Assembly: GCA_958510825.1 (NCBI GenBank) | Contig: OY294050.1 | Location: 43,661,249 to 43,725,248, forward strand | Origin: Brachypterus glaber | Taxonomy: Eukaryota > Arthropoda > Insecta > Coleoptera > Kateretidae | Length of the DNA stretch: 64,000 nt | Direction of reading: 5' to 3' | In this document: piece after piece, positions 1-10,835 of the stretch | Position numbering within the stretch: position 1 is the first letter of the stretch | Layout: each line of letters opens with the position of its first letter | Translations under genes and position numbers: made by a program | Notes under the pieces: generated by a model | What the model was told of the DNA's origin: nothing | The model's input: the letters and a program-made list of their open reading frames with translations, nothing else | The model's database searches: none

Positions 1-589
1 CCATTATTTCCTCTTCCATGTAGCATCCTCTACAGATGGGGTCGACTGGCTTCCCCATGATGTTAAGATGCTTATTTAGTTTGCAGTGACCTGTTACGAT
101 GCTTGCAAACTGTCTTAGGTTATCCCTTTTTAGTTGCATACAAAAGCGTGCTGTCTTTTCACACGGAGTGGGAAGGGCTGCTCTTGCATGTTTACAGTCG
201 TTTCTCGTAATCCAATTACGGGTGTGTTTTATGTGGGTTTCTTGATTAATGAGAGCTGTTTTAAAAGCGACAGATACAGGGATTATGGGCTCTGGACCAA
301 TAGTTACAGAGCCTGAGCCTGCTCATGCCAATCTATCAGCTTCTTCATTGCCTACATTTCCATTATGCCCCTTTACCCATGAGAGAGTAACAGTATTAGA
401 AACTGCCGCTTCCTCCAGGGATTGGTGACATTCCAAAACTAGCTTTGAAGTAATTTTGAAAGACTTGATTGCTAGTATGGAAGCTTTGCTATCCGTAAGA
501 ATAGTTATTCTTCTATTACTGATTTCCCTTTCAGAAATAGTTCTCGCAGCATTTGTTATGCCCACCCTAGTGTATATACATAGGATCAT
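1..589 (-). pseudogene. RNase H domain and C-terminus of a non-LTR retrotransposon ORF2, cut by the window edge
   Basis: Read on the minus strand from 589 to 323, the frame contains ILTDSKASILAI and then WVKGHNGNVGNEEADRLA, the second and last catalytic segments of an RNase H fold (the TDS aspartate near residue 33, the GH histidine and the ADRLA aspartate). The first catalytic strand is missing, so the 5' part is lost. A TGA follows DRLA, but the same frame then stays open to base 1 and reads VTIGPEP, then GHCKLNKHLNIMG, then ICRGCYMEEE. That GHC...H...CRxC pattern is usual after the RNase H of Jockey/R1-like elements. The single stop and the missing N-terminus make this a dead copy. It would have degraded RNA in RNA:DNA hybrids during reverse transcription. 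Confidence 0.8.
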
Positions 590-612
590 TAAATGATCCT
601 ATGTATATACAC
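570..612. repeat. Perfect 21-bp palindrome with a 1-nt centre
   Basis: Bases 570-590 are the exact reverse complement of 592-612, with a single A between. The palindrome lies where RNase H homology stops. A second short palindrome follows directly (CGCTAAA, T, TTTAGCG, about 612-626). It could be an inverted junction left by retrotransposon insertion or the tip of a TIR element. Confidence 0.75.
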
Positions 613-626
613 GCTAAATTTTAGCG

Positions 627-1050
627 TAATTTAAATGTTTTTTAAAGGACAAAGGACAGAAGTAGGAAATAAACGACTATCCTTTAAAATAAAGGACGAC
701 TCTCAACCCTAGTTGTTAGTGTCAGGTCTGGAAGTAAAGCTAGCGACGATTTTAGTTATTAAAATTAAGCAAAACCTATTTCTACTAACGATACCGTTTG
801 CAACTATTGCGTATTGCAAGCGAGAGTAGAATTTATGCAAAAGACAGCATTCTGGATTTATAGGGGTTATTTCCACGTGCCTGAATGTCTCAGCCGTCTT
901 AAACGTCGTCAAAAGAAAAACTCTTTTGATAAACGGAGCGTGTTAGCACACCAGTAAGCATTCTATGTGTACGAACCTCGTTATTTTACTCTTTACAGCA
1001 CCTAGTGCTAGAAGAGTAAAGTTATTTAAGTATTAAGGACATATTATATA
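627..1050. other. Unassigned spacer
   Basis: AT-rich sequence between two retrotransposon fragments. It holds a few AAAGGAC repeats near 644-695. I see no domain, RNA gene or clear repeat boundary. Confidence 0.4.
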
Positions 1051-2385
1051 GCAAAAATTTGTCCTATCTACAAAAAGGGTCCCACTGATTCTCCGAATAA
1101 TTTTAGACCTATTGCTCTTTTGCCAGTTATCTCTAAAATTTTTGAAACCGTATTGAAAAATCAAATTTTAGAGCATATTGAATTGCACAATCTCCTTTAC
1201 AAGCATCAATACGGTTTCAGAAAAAATAAAACAACGGTTAACGCATTGGAACACATATTAGAATTCATCGTGAATGGAATGGAGAGTGGGGACATTGTCT
1301 GTGCCAGGCTCTATGACTTGCAGAAGGCCTTTGACTGTGTGCCACATGACGTTCTTCTGAATAAGCTTGGTTCATTCTACCATTTTGATGAACTGAGTTT
1401 ATCTTTGTTGAAGTCATTTTTGGAAAACAGGCGTCAGTTTACTACCATTAATGGTTCTCAGTCAAGAGAAGGCTTTGTTGGTGTGGGCGTGCCACAGGGT
1501 AGTGTCCTCGGTCCCATTCTATTCCTCCTGTTCATTAATGACCTAATAAACTCTGTGCCCAATGAGGATCTTACTTTATTTGCTGACGATACCACCTTCC
1601 TTAAGTCATTAAATAATTTAAACACCCTAAAGACAGAGGTTCTAAGAAACGAAGCTAAGTTACTTGATTGGTTCTCAGCCAACTCACTTAGCTTAAACAC
1701 AAATAAGACGTCAACAATTTATTTTTCTCATAGAGATATATCTGACGAAAACGTTGAAAACCCAAAACTGTTGGGCATATATCTTGATCAGAAGTTAAGC
1801 TGGGAACCTCATATCGATCAATTGGCTACGAAATTAAATAAATCACTTTTCCTATTACGATACCTTCGTGATATAGTGCCATTTAAGGTTTTATTAAGTG
1901 CTTACTACGCTTTGTTTATGTCTCACCTAAGGTACGGGTTAACCATTTGGGGCTTTAGTTGTCACGCGGGTCGTATTTTTGGTCTTCAAAGGCGTGCATT
2001 GAGAATCATAACTGGAAGCAGGTATCGTGATGATGTTAGAGACAAATTTAAATCCCTAAACATACTAACGATGCCTTCTTTACTGGTCTATGAGTCAATA
2101 TGTGCCACTAGAGCTAGACTTTCTCACTACACGACGCGTGCCAATGACGGCCCTACTACACGTAATAGAGATAAAATTAAACTTCCGTTTTTAAGACTGC
2201 ATTCTAGTAGACATTGCTTTAATTATTTTGGTCCCTCTTTTTACAACAGTTTACCCATTGAAATAACTCAATTGGGTGACAATACGTTCAAAAAAAGGCT
2301 GAAACATTACCTTTTGGTTCATGCATTTTATTCCACGGACGAATTCACTAATTCTCTTAGAAATGTTAATATAAACGAATTCTAA
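1051..2385 (+). CDS. Reverse transcriptase and C-terminal domain of a non-LTR retrotransposon, 5' partial
   Basis: The frame is open from about 1030; homology begins at about 1051 with AKICPIYKKG and NNFRPIALLPVISKIFE, the usual first RT block. Counting from the TTG at 1120 (421 residues), motif A is ARLYDLQKAFDCV (62-74), motif B is GVPQGSVLGPILFLLFINDL (123-142) and the catalytic motif C is LFADD (153-157). A thumb/C-terminal region follows with FSANSLSLNTNKT, LGIYLDQKLSWEPHI, LQRRALRIITGS and a final FYNSLPIEI...FKKRLKHYLL. All catalytic aspartates seen in the family are present. No endonuclease domain is left, so it cannot be autonomous. No initiator ATG is expected at a truncation. It would copy RNA into DNA at a nicked target. 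Confidence 0.85.
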   Translation, partial: AKICPIYKKGPTDSPNNFRPIALLPVISKIFETVLKNQILEHIELHNLLYKHQYGFRKNKTTVNALEHILEFIVNGMESGDIVCARLYDLQKAFDCVPHDVLLNKLGSFYHFDELSLSLLKSFLENRRQFTTINGSQSREGFVGVGVPQGSVLGPILFLLFINDLINSVPNEDLTLFADDTTFLKSLNNLNTLKTEVLRNEAKLLDWFSANSLSLNTNKTSTIYFSHRDISDENVENPKLLGIYLDQKLSWEPHIDQLATKLNKSLFLLRYLRDIVPFKVLLSAYYALFMSHLRYGLTIWGFSCHAGRIFGLQRRALRIITGSRYRDDVRDKFKSLNILTMPSLLVYESICATRARLSHYTTRANDGPTTRNRDKIKLPFLRLHSSRHCFNYFGPSFYNSLPIEITQLGDNTFKKRLKHYLLVHAFYSTDEFTNSLRNVNINEF

Positions 2386-2531
2386 TTTTTGTGATATCTG
2401 TGTTTGTTATGTTGTTATTTATTTTATTATGTTTAGTTATTTAGTTACATTTTCAAATACCATCCTGACGATTGCAAACTTGTAAAAACTTGTATTTAGC
2501 ATAAATAAAATCTATTCTATTCTATTCTATT
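1051..2531 (+). mobile_element. 5'-truncated non-LTR retrotransposon (Jockey/CR1-like)
   Basis: RT coding sequence begins abruptly at about 1051, mid-domain, and runs to the stop at 2385. A 3' UTR of about 125 bp follows, ending in ATAAATAAAA and then a (TCTAT)n tail at about 2511-2531. A short tandem tail rather than poly(A) is usual for CR1-type and some Jockey-superfamily elements. The abrupt 5' end is the standard result of incomplete reverse transcription. I saw no clear target-site duplication. The open frame over 1.3 kb suggests a fairly young copy. Confidence 0.85.
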
Positions 2532-2603
2532 ACCGGTTGAGGATTATTTTGGAAATTGAGACGAAGTCTCTGTATAATCATGACGTTTCCAGTGCGCATG
2601 TAC

Positions 2604-2884
2604 TTTACATTACATTACATTTTATTTAACCTCGTACTATTCTACTTAATTAAGCATCCCCTAAGTCCAGGACTTGTGTGGGCTAGTAGTAGAGGGAACC
2701 ACCGGCTTTAATTGACTTTCGAACCAATTTATAGGGAGTGTCCGCTTCACTTACGCCTTCAACAAATTTCAATTATTAATTAACTGAAAAAGGCAAATCG
2801 GCGCCGGTGAGAATCGAACTCACGCTATTTTGGGTAGTAAACTCGTCAAGTACGACGCGGTAGTCCACTACACCAATCCTCCCA
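2604..2884 (-). mobile_element. tRNA-derived SINE
   Basis: Read on the minus strand, the element starts at about 2883 with a tRNA-like head. It has an A-box-like TTGGTGTAGTGG, a B-box GAGTTCGATTCTC and a good T stem (GTGAG / CTCAC). The acceptor ends (GGAGGAT and CGGCGCC) do not pair, so this is not a working tRNA. A unique body of about 190 bp follows and ends near 2605-2622 in TGTAA repeats, the usual SINE tail. The head would supply an internal RNA polymerase III promoter; movement would need a partner LINE. Confidence 0.7.
2802..2883 (-). promoter_or_regulatory. Internal Pol III promoter (A and B boxes) of the SINE head
   Basis: A and B boxes about 40 bp apart in the tRNA-like head, with a 5-bp T stem closing a TTCGATT loop. 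Confidence 0.6.
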
Positions 2885-3640
2885 ATATAACTGTACTAAT
2901 CGGATATGTATCCTGACTTGCGCACTATCACTGATAAATTACGGTTGTAGTAACTTCCACGCTAATATAAAAAGTTATCATTAAAAACACACAAAAAAAA
3001 ACTTGAAACTCCCATTATTATCAATTTAAAATTCAATAGTTCACACGATTAATAACCATATCTATGGTACACTTTAACTTGTACATAAAACATTAATATA
3101 AAAATACTCTAGGCACATCATAAAAGATGGCACGACAAAAATACACAAGGCACATCATAAAAGATGGCGGATTCGATGCACTGAATTCAAGTACCAAGAA
3201 GGCTACATCCGTCCCTTTGAAAGGCCACGCTGTGACTGAATTTTTTTGTGTATACAAATTCCTTAAAATTGGGAGAAATGACATGAGAATAATGTAAAAC
3301 ACGTAACTTTTAAACTACTACGAAAATAGCTGTAGAAGGCCATTTTGAAGAATCGTCCTTGGTTTTACTTCTTTATGGATTTTGCTTGAAAATAAATTAG
3401 CTACAAGCCTAGGCTTATTTTGGACACCCTATGATACTGCACTAATAGAAAAATCTGAAAATATTAATAAAAAATGTTGTCGTGTTAATTTTTAGGTATA
3501 GAATTAAAATTTTATACGATTATTGTTATAAAGAGTTGCTTTTTTGTCTATTTTTAATTCAAGATTAATATTTTATTGAAAAAATGTAAAAAAATCTACG
3601 AATAAAAAACTTTGATGCAAAAAAGTGACATCGCCCGTCC
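2885..3640. other. Unassigned AT-rich stretch with one short duplication
   Basis: No coding or RNA gene recognised. A 21-bp segment AGGCACATCATAAAAGATGG(C) occurs at 3111-3131 and again at 3148-3168. It includes AAAGATGGC, one of the ATGGC-type motifs common in this window. Confidence 0.4.
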
Positions 3641-3649
3641 ATTTTGCAC

Positions 3650-3903
3650 GTCCCTGGTTAAAATTACCAATTAAAAATTACATAAAATGATAACCTTTAT
3701 CAATTTTAAAGCATGTACAAAAATTTGTTACTGTGGCTTATAGGGTTCCAGAAATATTAACTAAAAACTACTTTTTAGATGTATTCTTAGGAGGGGCGTA
3801 GGTCCCTTAAGGCTCATTTCCGGACCAAACTTCAAAGACCTGTTTTTCATATTTTTTAACGTATAAATTACATGTCTCGAACTTATTTCTGAATAACCCT
3901 GTA
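3650..3903 (-). repeat. Probable end of a TA-flanked CAGGG element
   Basis: The segment ends at 3903 with AATAACCCTGTA, which on the minus strand reads TA then CAGGGTTATTCAG, like other TA-CAGGG ends in this window. I could not place the opposite terminus. Confidence 0.35.
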
Positions 3904-4147
3904 TATACTAAACAACTTCAAATCAGCTGATTTTACAAAAATTTTGAAAGTAGGCATTTTGGGCTGAAATTTCCATGTTCGTAAGTATACCTAACGATAA
4001 GCATATACATATCACATACATGTATAATTACATGTGATATGTAGATTTTATGTGCACATACATGTAATATGTGAAAATACAATAAAATGCGTACAATTTG
4101 TTGCTGTAAAATGAACAACTGCACTCGTTTGTAAATAGTGAAATTAC

Positions 4148-4262
4148 GCAAAAATCGTAAAAAATCGTTAAAAATGGACTGTACTTTTTCTATCAGTGGA
4201 AAATTTAAAAGCCTTGAAATCTTAATTTGTTGTGTACAAAATTAGGTGCCAAATTTTAAAAT
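4148..4262 (+). repeat. Dispersed repeat, copy 1 of 3
   Basis: A stretch reading ATCGTAAAAA, TCGTTAAAAA, AGTGGAAAATTTAAAA, CTTGAAATC and ACAAAATTAGGTGCCAA matches, in the same order and with scattered changes, 41660-41800 (plus) and about 34220-34400 (minus). Non-coding. Confidence 0.55.
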
Positions 4263-4267
4263 GATCA

Positions 4268-5322
4268 AAAGATTAATGAAATGAAGTAGCTCTACAGAAA
4301 AATCTGATCATGGTAGCAGAAGGTCTACACATTACAGAACCATTTTCAGCTAAATCCAGAAAACTTGTTTTGGTAAATAATGGTAAATAATCTTCTGCAG
4401 AAAAATTCTGACAATAAATTGCATATTTTGTTGAACTATTCCGATAGTATTTTTTTACCTGATTCCAAATATCTTTAAAGTAAATCTCTATATTTTTCCG
4501 TTTTCGAGAAAAATGCTCTTGAAAATATTTTTTTCCGTTTTTCAAGTGCTTGTAGAAAAATTATCATAGTACCTGAAAGCTTTTATCCAGGCTTTAATTA
4601 GAGAGGGGTTCTTACTCTATAAAATCGTAAAAGAAAAACTTAACACAATGTTTAGTGGTAAATTTGAAAACAGTTTTAAAATACTGCTGATAACACATTT
4701 TATGCAAACTATATTTTTCTTTGTTACATAGTGTCATTAAGTTTTTACCCCTAAAAATCTCAAATACAGAACGTGTATGATACTACAATAATTAGCAATT
4801 ACTGTCAAAAACGAAAGTTGTACAAAAACCGAGCAAACTTGGCAAAATTCGGCAAAAACACTACGTAGCAAGGATAAATGTAATAAAACGTGGTTTCAGA
4901 GGTATTTTAAAACTGTTTTTAAATTTACCACTTAACATTGTGTTAAGGTTTTCTTGTATGATTTTATAGAGTAAGAACCCCGCTTTAATTGAAGCCAGGT
5001 TAAAAGCTTTCAGGTACTTTCATAATTTTTCTACAAGCATTTGAAAAGCGGAAAAAAATATATTCAAGAGCATTTTTCTCGAAAACGGAAAAATATAGAG
5101 ATTTACTTTAAAGATATTCGGAATCAGGTAAAAAAATACTACCAGAATAGTTACAAAATATGCAATTTATTGTCAGAATTATTCTGCAGAAGATTATTTA
5201 CCATTATTTACCAAAACAAGTTTTCTGGATTTAGCTGAAAATGGTTCTGTAATGTGTAGACCTTCTGCTACCATGATCCGTAATAAGATTTTTCTGCAGA
5301 GCTACTTCATATCATTAATCCT
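4268..5322. mobile_element. Foldback (long inverted-repeat) element, about 1.05 kb
   Basis: Arm 4268-4684 is an imperfect reverse complement of 4901-5322, around a unique centre of about 216 bp. Matching landmarks are AGTAGCTCT, CATGGTAGCAGAAGGTCTAC and TCTCGAAAACGG on each arm. The similar 90- and 65-residue frames on opposite strands (both containing EHFSRKRKNIEIYFKDI) are only the two arms read outward. No transposase is present, so this is a non-autonomous foldback/MITE-like element. Confidence 0.8.
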
Positions 5323-5565
5323 TGAGGAATTCCGTTAGTGGTTGGCGCATATACAACTATTTATTGTTGTATTCTATAACCTAATTAATAGGATAAATTT
5401 AAATCTGGAATTTCAAAACGCAATTCCCGCCAAAATATGCCTTCTAATATGCGTAATGTGTGTGCAAAAGCAGAATCAGATTAAAGGTCATCTTGAGCCC
5501 TCTACAAAGCATTTAATATTAATGAAAATATCGTATTTTTTCACATTTATAATGTATACACAGCG

Positions 5566-5785
5566 TATCAAAAGTCCGCCTTAAGTTTTGAACGGCTTAA
5601 GATATCAACTTGAAATTTGGAACACATTAATAACATAGCCCAAATATTTTTTTGGTATATATTTGGTGTACTTAGGGGGTACGATGGCGACAGGTGGCAG
5701 AAACGGGGGTCGTGTGGTACATCATTTTAAAGCTTATAAAATTCTCTATTTGCCCACATATTTTTTTATTTTTTCAGAGCAATTT
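5566..5785 (+). repeat. Solo terminal segment related to the 51-52 kb foldback
   Basis: After a TA, CACAGCGTATCAAAAGTC is followed by a segment matching the ends of the 51169-52372 element: TTTTGAACGGCTTAAGATA, CAACTTGAAATTTGGAAC, a G-rich tract, GTCGTGTGGTACATCATTTT and AAGCTTATAAAATTCTC. Only one arm is present. Confidence 0.6.
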
Positions 5786-7050
5786 TTGGGGTTATTCGCG
5801 TAAGAGTTAAATCACGTGAAATAACGCCTCACTTACACCACAAAGCAGAATATAGAGTGGCTTAAAATATGGCCTATGATGTTTGTAAAACGGTTGTAAA
5901 ACTTATTTGTTTTTGCAATAAAACAGTTTTTGAATTTTTAAGTTTTCTTATTTTTTTTTTTAACATTTTTTCTAAAAGTTACAAAATGTACACCTTTGTA
6001 GAGGGAACAAAAATTGAATATATAAATAAAACAAAATATAGGCTTTTTTTCTCTTTCCAAGACTCAGCTTTCCCCCCCTATTGGATTTTCAAATTAAAAA
6101 AAAATAAATAAAACACCTATATAGGCACGGCCCACGCTACTAATTAAGCTATTGATTACGATAGTGTTCTATCAGTATGTACTGTAACCAATGATACAAA
6201 AATAAATAAATAAAATATCAACTGTGAAGAGGATACAGTGGAATACGAAGCATTACATAACTTCACGGCTCGTTTTCATCATCTAGTCCTGCGAGGTGAA
6301 AACGGCGTTTTTCACAACGTTTCATACTTGCATAGTTGGAATTTTATACTTACAATGTTCTTTTCGACATGCCTATGCGAGTAAACGAGCTATATTTTTC
6401 GAGGACAGTATAATATGCAGCTAGCTTCTAATTCGTAACTGCAACATATTTTCTCGCTATTAAGCTATTGAGCAATAAAATTTACTTACAGCTTTTTAAA
6501 TGATTATTTTATAACGTTTTTATCAACCAATCTTTTAACAATATTTCTGACCACGTGTTTATTTCTGTCCAATCATAATACAGTAATATTGGGAATTTTC
6601 TACTGTAGACAATTCTAGTGAGAATCGCTGTAGTATTTTGTTTTTTAGTATTTCTCTTTTTCAACAATATTTCATACCTAAAACTAATTAATAATTAAAT
6701 ATAAATATATTACTATTTATATTTATTGCTATTACTTTATTATTTAACAAAAAATACCTCAAAATATTCTTTTTATAAAATGTAATGACAGTTTTTATAG
6801 GTTGACTTTTATGAACATGCTTGCAAGCCTAGCGCAGTACCGCGCTAGTCAGTACTGCAGTAAGTGACTAAACTATTGACAGAACTATAATTTGCAATTT
6901 AAAAATGGACAAAAAATGTTTTAGTTTAGCAATTGAGAATGGAATAAAATTAACCAAATCAAAGAATATGCCTGTAAAAATATTAAGATAATTAATAAAA
7001 CAATTTATATCATTTTGCAATGAAAAAAAAATATAAAAATAGGTTTGACA
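5786..7050. other. Unassigned AT-rich stretch
   Basis: No gene recognised. (AAATA)-type runs at about 6097-6115 and 6200-6215 look like retroposon tails, without an identifiable body. The sequence from 6225 to 6850 is the least repetitive part of the first 20 kb. Confidence 0.35.
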
Positions 7051-7052
7051 TA

Positions 7053-8221
7053 CAGGGTGTATTTGAAATAGCGTAGGTAATTTTAACAGGTGATTTTGCA
7101 TGATAAAATATGACAAAAAGTTCCTATAAACATATGTATAAAAATGCGTCATAAGGGAGCTACCCCCCTTTGAAATTGGCTAAAAAATTGGTTTTATTTA
7201 ATAACTCAGGAACCCTTTAAGATATATTATCGAGGTTTTTCATGTGAATTAATCCTAATAAGGCCCATCTTTGTATGTCATTTTCACGTACTTATTTAAA
7301 CCAGGGGTGTGCGAAACGGGGGGGCCTTATGAGTTTTTTGTCCCAAACTTTTTTCTGTGTAACTTTTTTGCAATTTTATTTTTTAAATATGATTCCTCAG
7401 GTCAAAATACATAAAAAATGTACTCTTGTTGTAACACTGTAGGATTAACCGTTTTCGAGAAAAGTTCATTTAAAGGTGAAATTTCACGGTTCGAGGACGA
7501 AAAATTAAATACTAAAATGTCGAAAACCTAAATTTTAATGATGCAATGTTATTCTACATTAAAAACTAAGAAAAAAAGTTTCCATACATGTAGGTCGAAA
7601 AAACGCTTTTAAAGCTACCATAGCCCTTTAAAAATGGTGCATATTTAGGAGACCATAGCTCCATTAGGATTGATTTTTGGAAGTACCTGTATATGAGGTT
7701 TTTTTTTAGTTTTAAATGTACATTCGCCCTGCATCATTAAAATTTTGGTTTTCAACATTTTAGTATTTAATTTTTCGTCCTCGAACCGTGCAATTTCACC
7801 TTCAAATGAATTTTTCTCGAAAACGGTTAATCCTACAGTATTACAACAAGAGTACCTTTTTATGTATTTTGACCTGAGGAATCATATTTCAAAAATAAAA
7901 TTGCAAAAAAGTTAAACAGAAAAAAGTTTGGGACAAAAAACTGATAAGCCCCCCCCGTTTCTCACAACCCTGGTTGAAATAAGTACATGAAAATAACATA
8001 TAAAAACGGTCCTTGGTAGGATTAGTTGACGTGCAAAACCTCGTTGATATATCTCAAAGGGTTCCTGAGTTATTAAATAAAAACCGATTTTTTAGCCACT
8101 TTCAAAGGGGTGTAGCTTCCTTATGACGAATTTTTAGACATATGTTTATAGGAACTTTTTGTCATATTTTATGATGTAGAATCATCTGTTAAAATTGCCT
8201 ACGCTATTTCAAATACACGTG
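7053..8221. mobile_element. Foldback element with CAGGGTGTATTTGAAATAG ends, full-length copy
   Basis: Left end TA then CAGGGTGTATTTGAAATAG (7051 on) and right end CTATTTCAAATACACGTG then TA (8223). Arms of more than 500 bp are inverted copies of one another and meet near 7610-7700. Shared landmarks are AAAGTTCCTATAAACATATG, GGAACCCTTT, TCTCGAAAACGGTTAATCC and GAACCGTG. No coding capacity. Partial copies lie at 17828-18152 and 45185-46148. The TA flanks fit a Tc1/mariner-like or Maverick-like target preference; that assignment is inference. Confidence 0.85.
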
Positions 8222-8223
8222 TA

Positions 8224-8625
8224 TATGAAAATAATACCGTTTTAATAGGAAATTTTGGGCTAAATGACAAAAAATGAATTTTTGTATAGAAAAGTAAAAA
8301 TGATAAAAAAACTGATTTTATCCGCGGCCGTGATTAATAGGCCTGTAAATCACGGGTTTGTAAACATGAACCGTTTAAACTTTTAAACGGCCGTGAATAA
8401 AGTATAGTATTCTACTAGCGTATAATAGCTATAAATCATTCGGGTGATTACGCCATCGTCTACTGCAAGTTGAATAATACTGTCAATTACTGTCATGTCA
8501 AAATTTTTGTAAAAGTTTTCAACCGATTTTTCGGTACAATATTGGAAAATAATTATGGAGATCTTCTTTATTATATACAAGAACTGGCTAGGCACCTCAT
8601 ATACTGCAGATGATGCATTTACATA
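8224..8625. other. Unassigned stretch
   Basis: AT-rich. A small imperfect palindrome with CGGCCGTG near 8325-8395 is the only structure seen. The minus-strand 70-residue frame here has no recognisable domain. Confidence 0.35.
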
Positions 8626-8629
8626 AAGA

Positions 8630-8805
8630 TATTTGAATAAAATTAGAAGAAATGTCCTGGTTATATGTCAAATGGATTTAAAATTATATCATTTAAATTT
8701 TTTGTAGCATGATACAGTGTTAGGTATAAACTACCTTCAAATGAAGGTCCCTGTATCACTATAAAATAAATAAATAAATAAATAAAATAAATAAATAAAT
8801 AATAT
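8630..8805 (+). mobile_element. Retroposon 3' end with (AAATA)n tail
   Basis: GTAGCATGATACAGTG and TCCCTGTATCAC can form a terminal hairpin just before a long (AAATA)n run at 8761-8803. Hairpin plus A-rich microsatellite is the usual 3' end of LINE/SINE-type retroposons. No coding part remains. Confidence 0.5.
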
Positions 8806-9473
8806 ACTATTTACAGTGATGCACTTTTTGAGGTTATCTCCTAAACTAATTGGAAGAGGTGCTGTTTTGACCTCAGACTTGAGTTCAGCGCCTCAAAATA
8901 CATAGGTATACAATTTATTTTCTTGCGTGTTTACCGAAAATCCCATGCACTTCCAATTTTTAACCTTTTTATGTGTTAATAAAATCTTGTAAAAAAATTT
9001 CTCAAAATTAAAAATATAAAATAAAAACTGTAAAAAAAATTTTGAAGGCAGACTTTGCAAATTTTTCTCGGTATCACAATGTTTTTAGGCTTTAACTAAA
9101 ATTAAAATAGCAGCCAACGTAAACATAAAAATATAAAAAGTTTTAAACGTTTCCGTTTCGGATATTTTTATTATACTTTTGAGATAGAGAACGACTTAGA
9201 TATCATGTTTGTGTTTTTAGTGTACAACGTTTTAGGCTTGTTCTGTAGTGGGAGCAACGGCATAGATGAGGGGGTAATGGGGGTAATTACCCCCCATAGG
9301 ACAAATATGTTTTATTGCTTTATCCTGTAAAAAAATATAAATAAGCCTTTTTTTATCCCCGGAAAAAATATCCAAGATCTTGTTTTTTTCATTTATTAGG
9401 TACATGAGTAAAAAAAAATGAAAATGGGTACCTTGAATTAATACAACCCAAAACAAAAATCACGAACAAAAAA
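8806..9473. other. Unassigned stretch containing a G/C-run repeat
   Basis: Mostly featureless. At 9262-9310, TAGATGAGGG, GTAATTACCCCCC and TAGGACAAA match 10770-10824 in the same orientation, so a short dispersed repeat is present on both sides of the 9.5-10.4 kb foldback. Confidence 0.4.
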
Positions 9474-10397
9474 AAATGCCTCCATTTTGTCTGATATATA
9501 ATTTTCGATGTACTTTTAGATGCTGAACACGAATTTGACCTCCATTTGTTAAGTTTGGTTTTTTGAAAAAAAAGTTAAATATCGTTGTTTTTGGTCCTAA
9601 TTTTTTTTTCCACAAACATTATACATCTATAAGAGGCAGTTTTTTACGCCGATTATAAAAATATTTTGTTTTTTTAGATATCTTTAACGGTTTTCGAGAA
9701 AATTTCAAAAAACTTAAAATAAGGATTAAGCTTATTAACAAAGTCTGGATTCATACTTGAAATAAATGGTATTAAATCTGTAAGGGCTTTCTGGTCATTA
9801 ACAAACATCGGATTAGCTTTATTTTAGTGAGTTTTGTTTTTTTTTTTGTTTTTTTTTTTCGTAAGGGGTAATATTTGAAAAGAAAGTTAGGGGTAGTTTT
9901 ATTTCAATTGTTTTTTGCTCATGTTTTTATTATTGCACTCATTACTTTTTAAAAAAGCATAAGAAAAGCATATTTTTCCAAACAAGGTTGTGGTTTTTCC
10001 CTTATATCTCAGAACAGAAAATTTTAATCTCAAATCTTTCACATAATTAATGTGTATTAAAAAATGAACAAATTAAAATCTTTAGTAATAACTGAGAAAT
10101 AGGCATTTAGAAAACGTTTAACTTTTTTTAGGTTTTTTGAACTTTTCTCGAAAACCGTTAAAGATATCTAAAAAAACAAAATATTTTTAAAATCTGCGTA
10201 AAAAACTGCCTCTTATAGATGTATAATGTTAGTGGAAAAAAAATTTTAGGGCCGAAAACAACGATATTTAACTTTTTTTTCAAAAAAGCAGTAGCATTTA
10301 TCTCAGAATCTCGAACCAAACAACAAATGGAGGTCAAATTCGTGTTCAGTATCAAAAAGTACATCGAAAATGATATATCAGACAAAATGGAGGCATG
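9474..10397. mobile_element. Foldback element with ATGCCTCCATTTTGTCTGATA ends
   Basis: Arms 9474-9722 and about 10130-10397 are reverse complements with scattered changes. Each carries CTCCATTTTGTCTGATATA, ATGCTGAACACGAATTTGAC or its relative, AAGAGGCAGTTTTTTACG and TTAACGGTTTTCGAGAA. The centre of about 400 bp is unique. Two overlapping opposite-strand frames near 10158-10542 are by-products of the arm. Confidence 0.8.
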
Positions 10398-10835
10398 TGT
10401 TTTTTTTTGTCGACCAGTGTTAGTATTTTCACAAGCCATTTTAAAATTAAAGATAACGAATGTAAAACTAAATAGACAACCAAAATATAATACATTCAAA
10501 GGATATTTTAAGCTTTTATGTGGAGAATATGTATTTTCATGACATAAATATGCATACGTGTTATACGTTATTTAACTTACATATATAAATTATTAATAAA
10601 AACTTCCGGGCCTAGTGATAAAATAAATTATATACTGACCTATATATTTTCTTTCAATTCAAGAGGTCTCTTTGATGTGACTACCTGACCATACCATTCA
10701 AGATATATAAATTAATAAAATTTTAAATTGTTTTTTACATTTATTTATTACTCCTCGCAGCCAAGGGCTTAGATGAGGGCATAATAGGGATAATTACCCC
10801 CCCCCCCTATAGGACAAAAATATATGTTTTTTATT
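10398..10835. other. Unassigned stretch with the G/C-run repeat copy
   Basis: Featureless to about 10740. Bases 10770-10824 are the second copy of the short repeat seen at 9262-9310, here with a longer C run. Confidence 0.35.

Noticed and set aside
709..912. A 67-residue minus-strand gene
   Set aside because: No motif, no upstream signals and no conservation that I could see.
2802..2883. A functional tRNA gene on the minus strand
   Set aside because: A and B boxes and the T stem are good, but the acceptor ends do not pair and a unique body with a tandem tail follows, so it is a SINE head.
4273..5238. Two homologous genes on opposite strands (RKRKNIEIYFKDI)
   Set aside because: They are the two arms of one inverted repeat.
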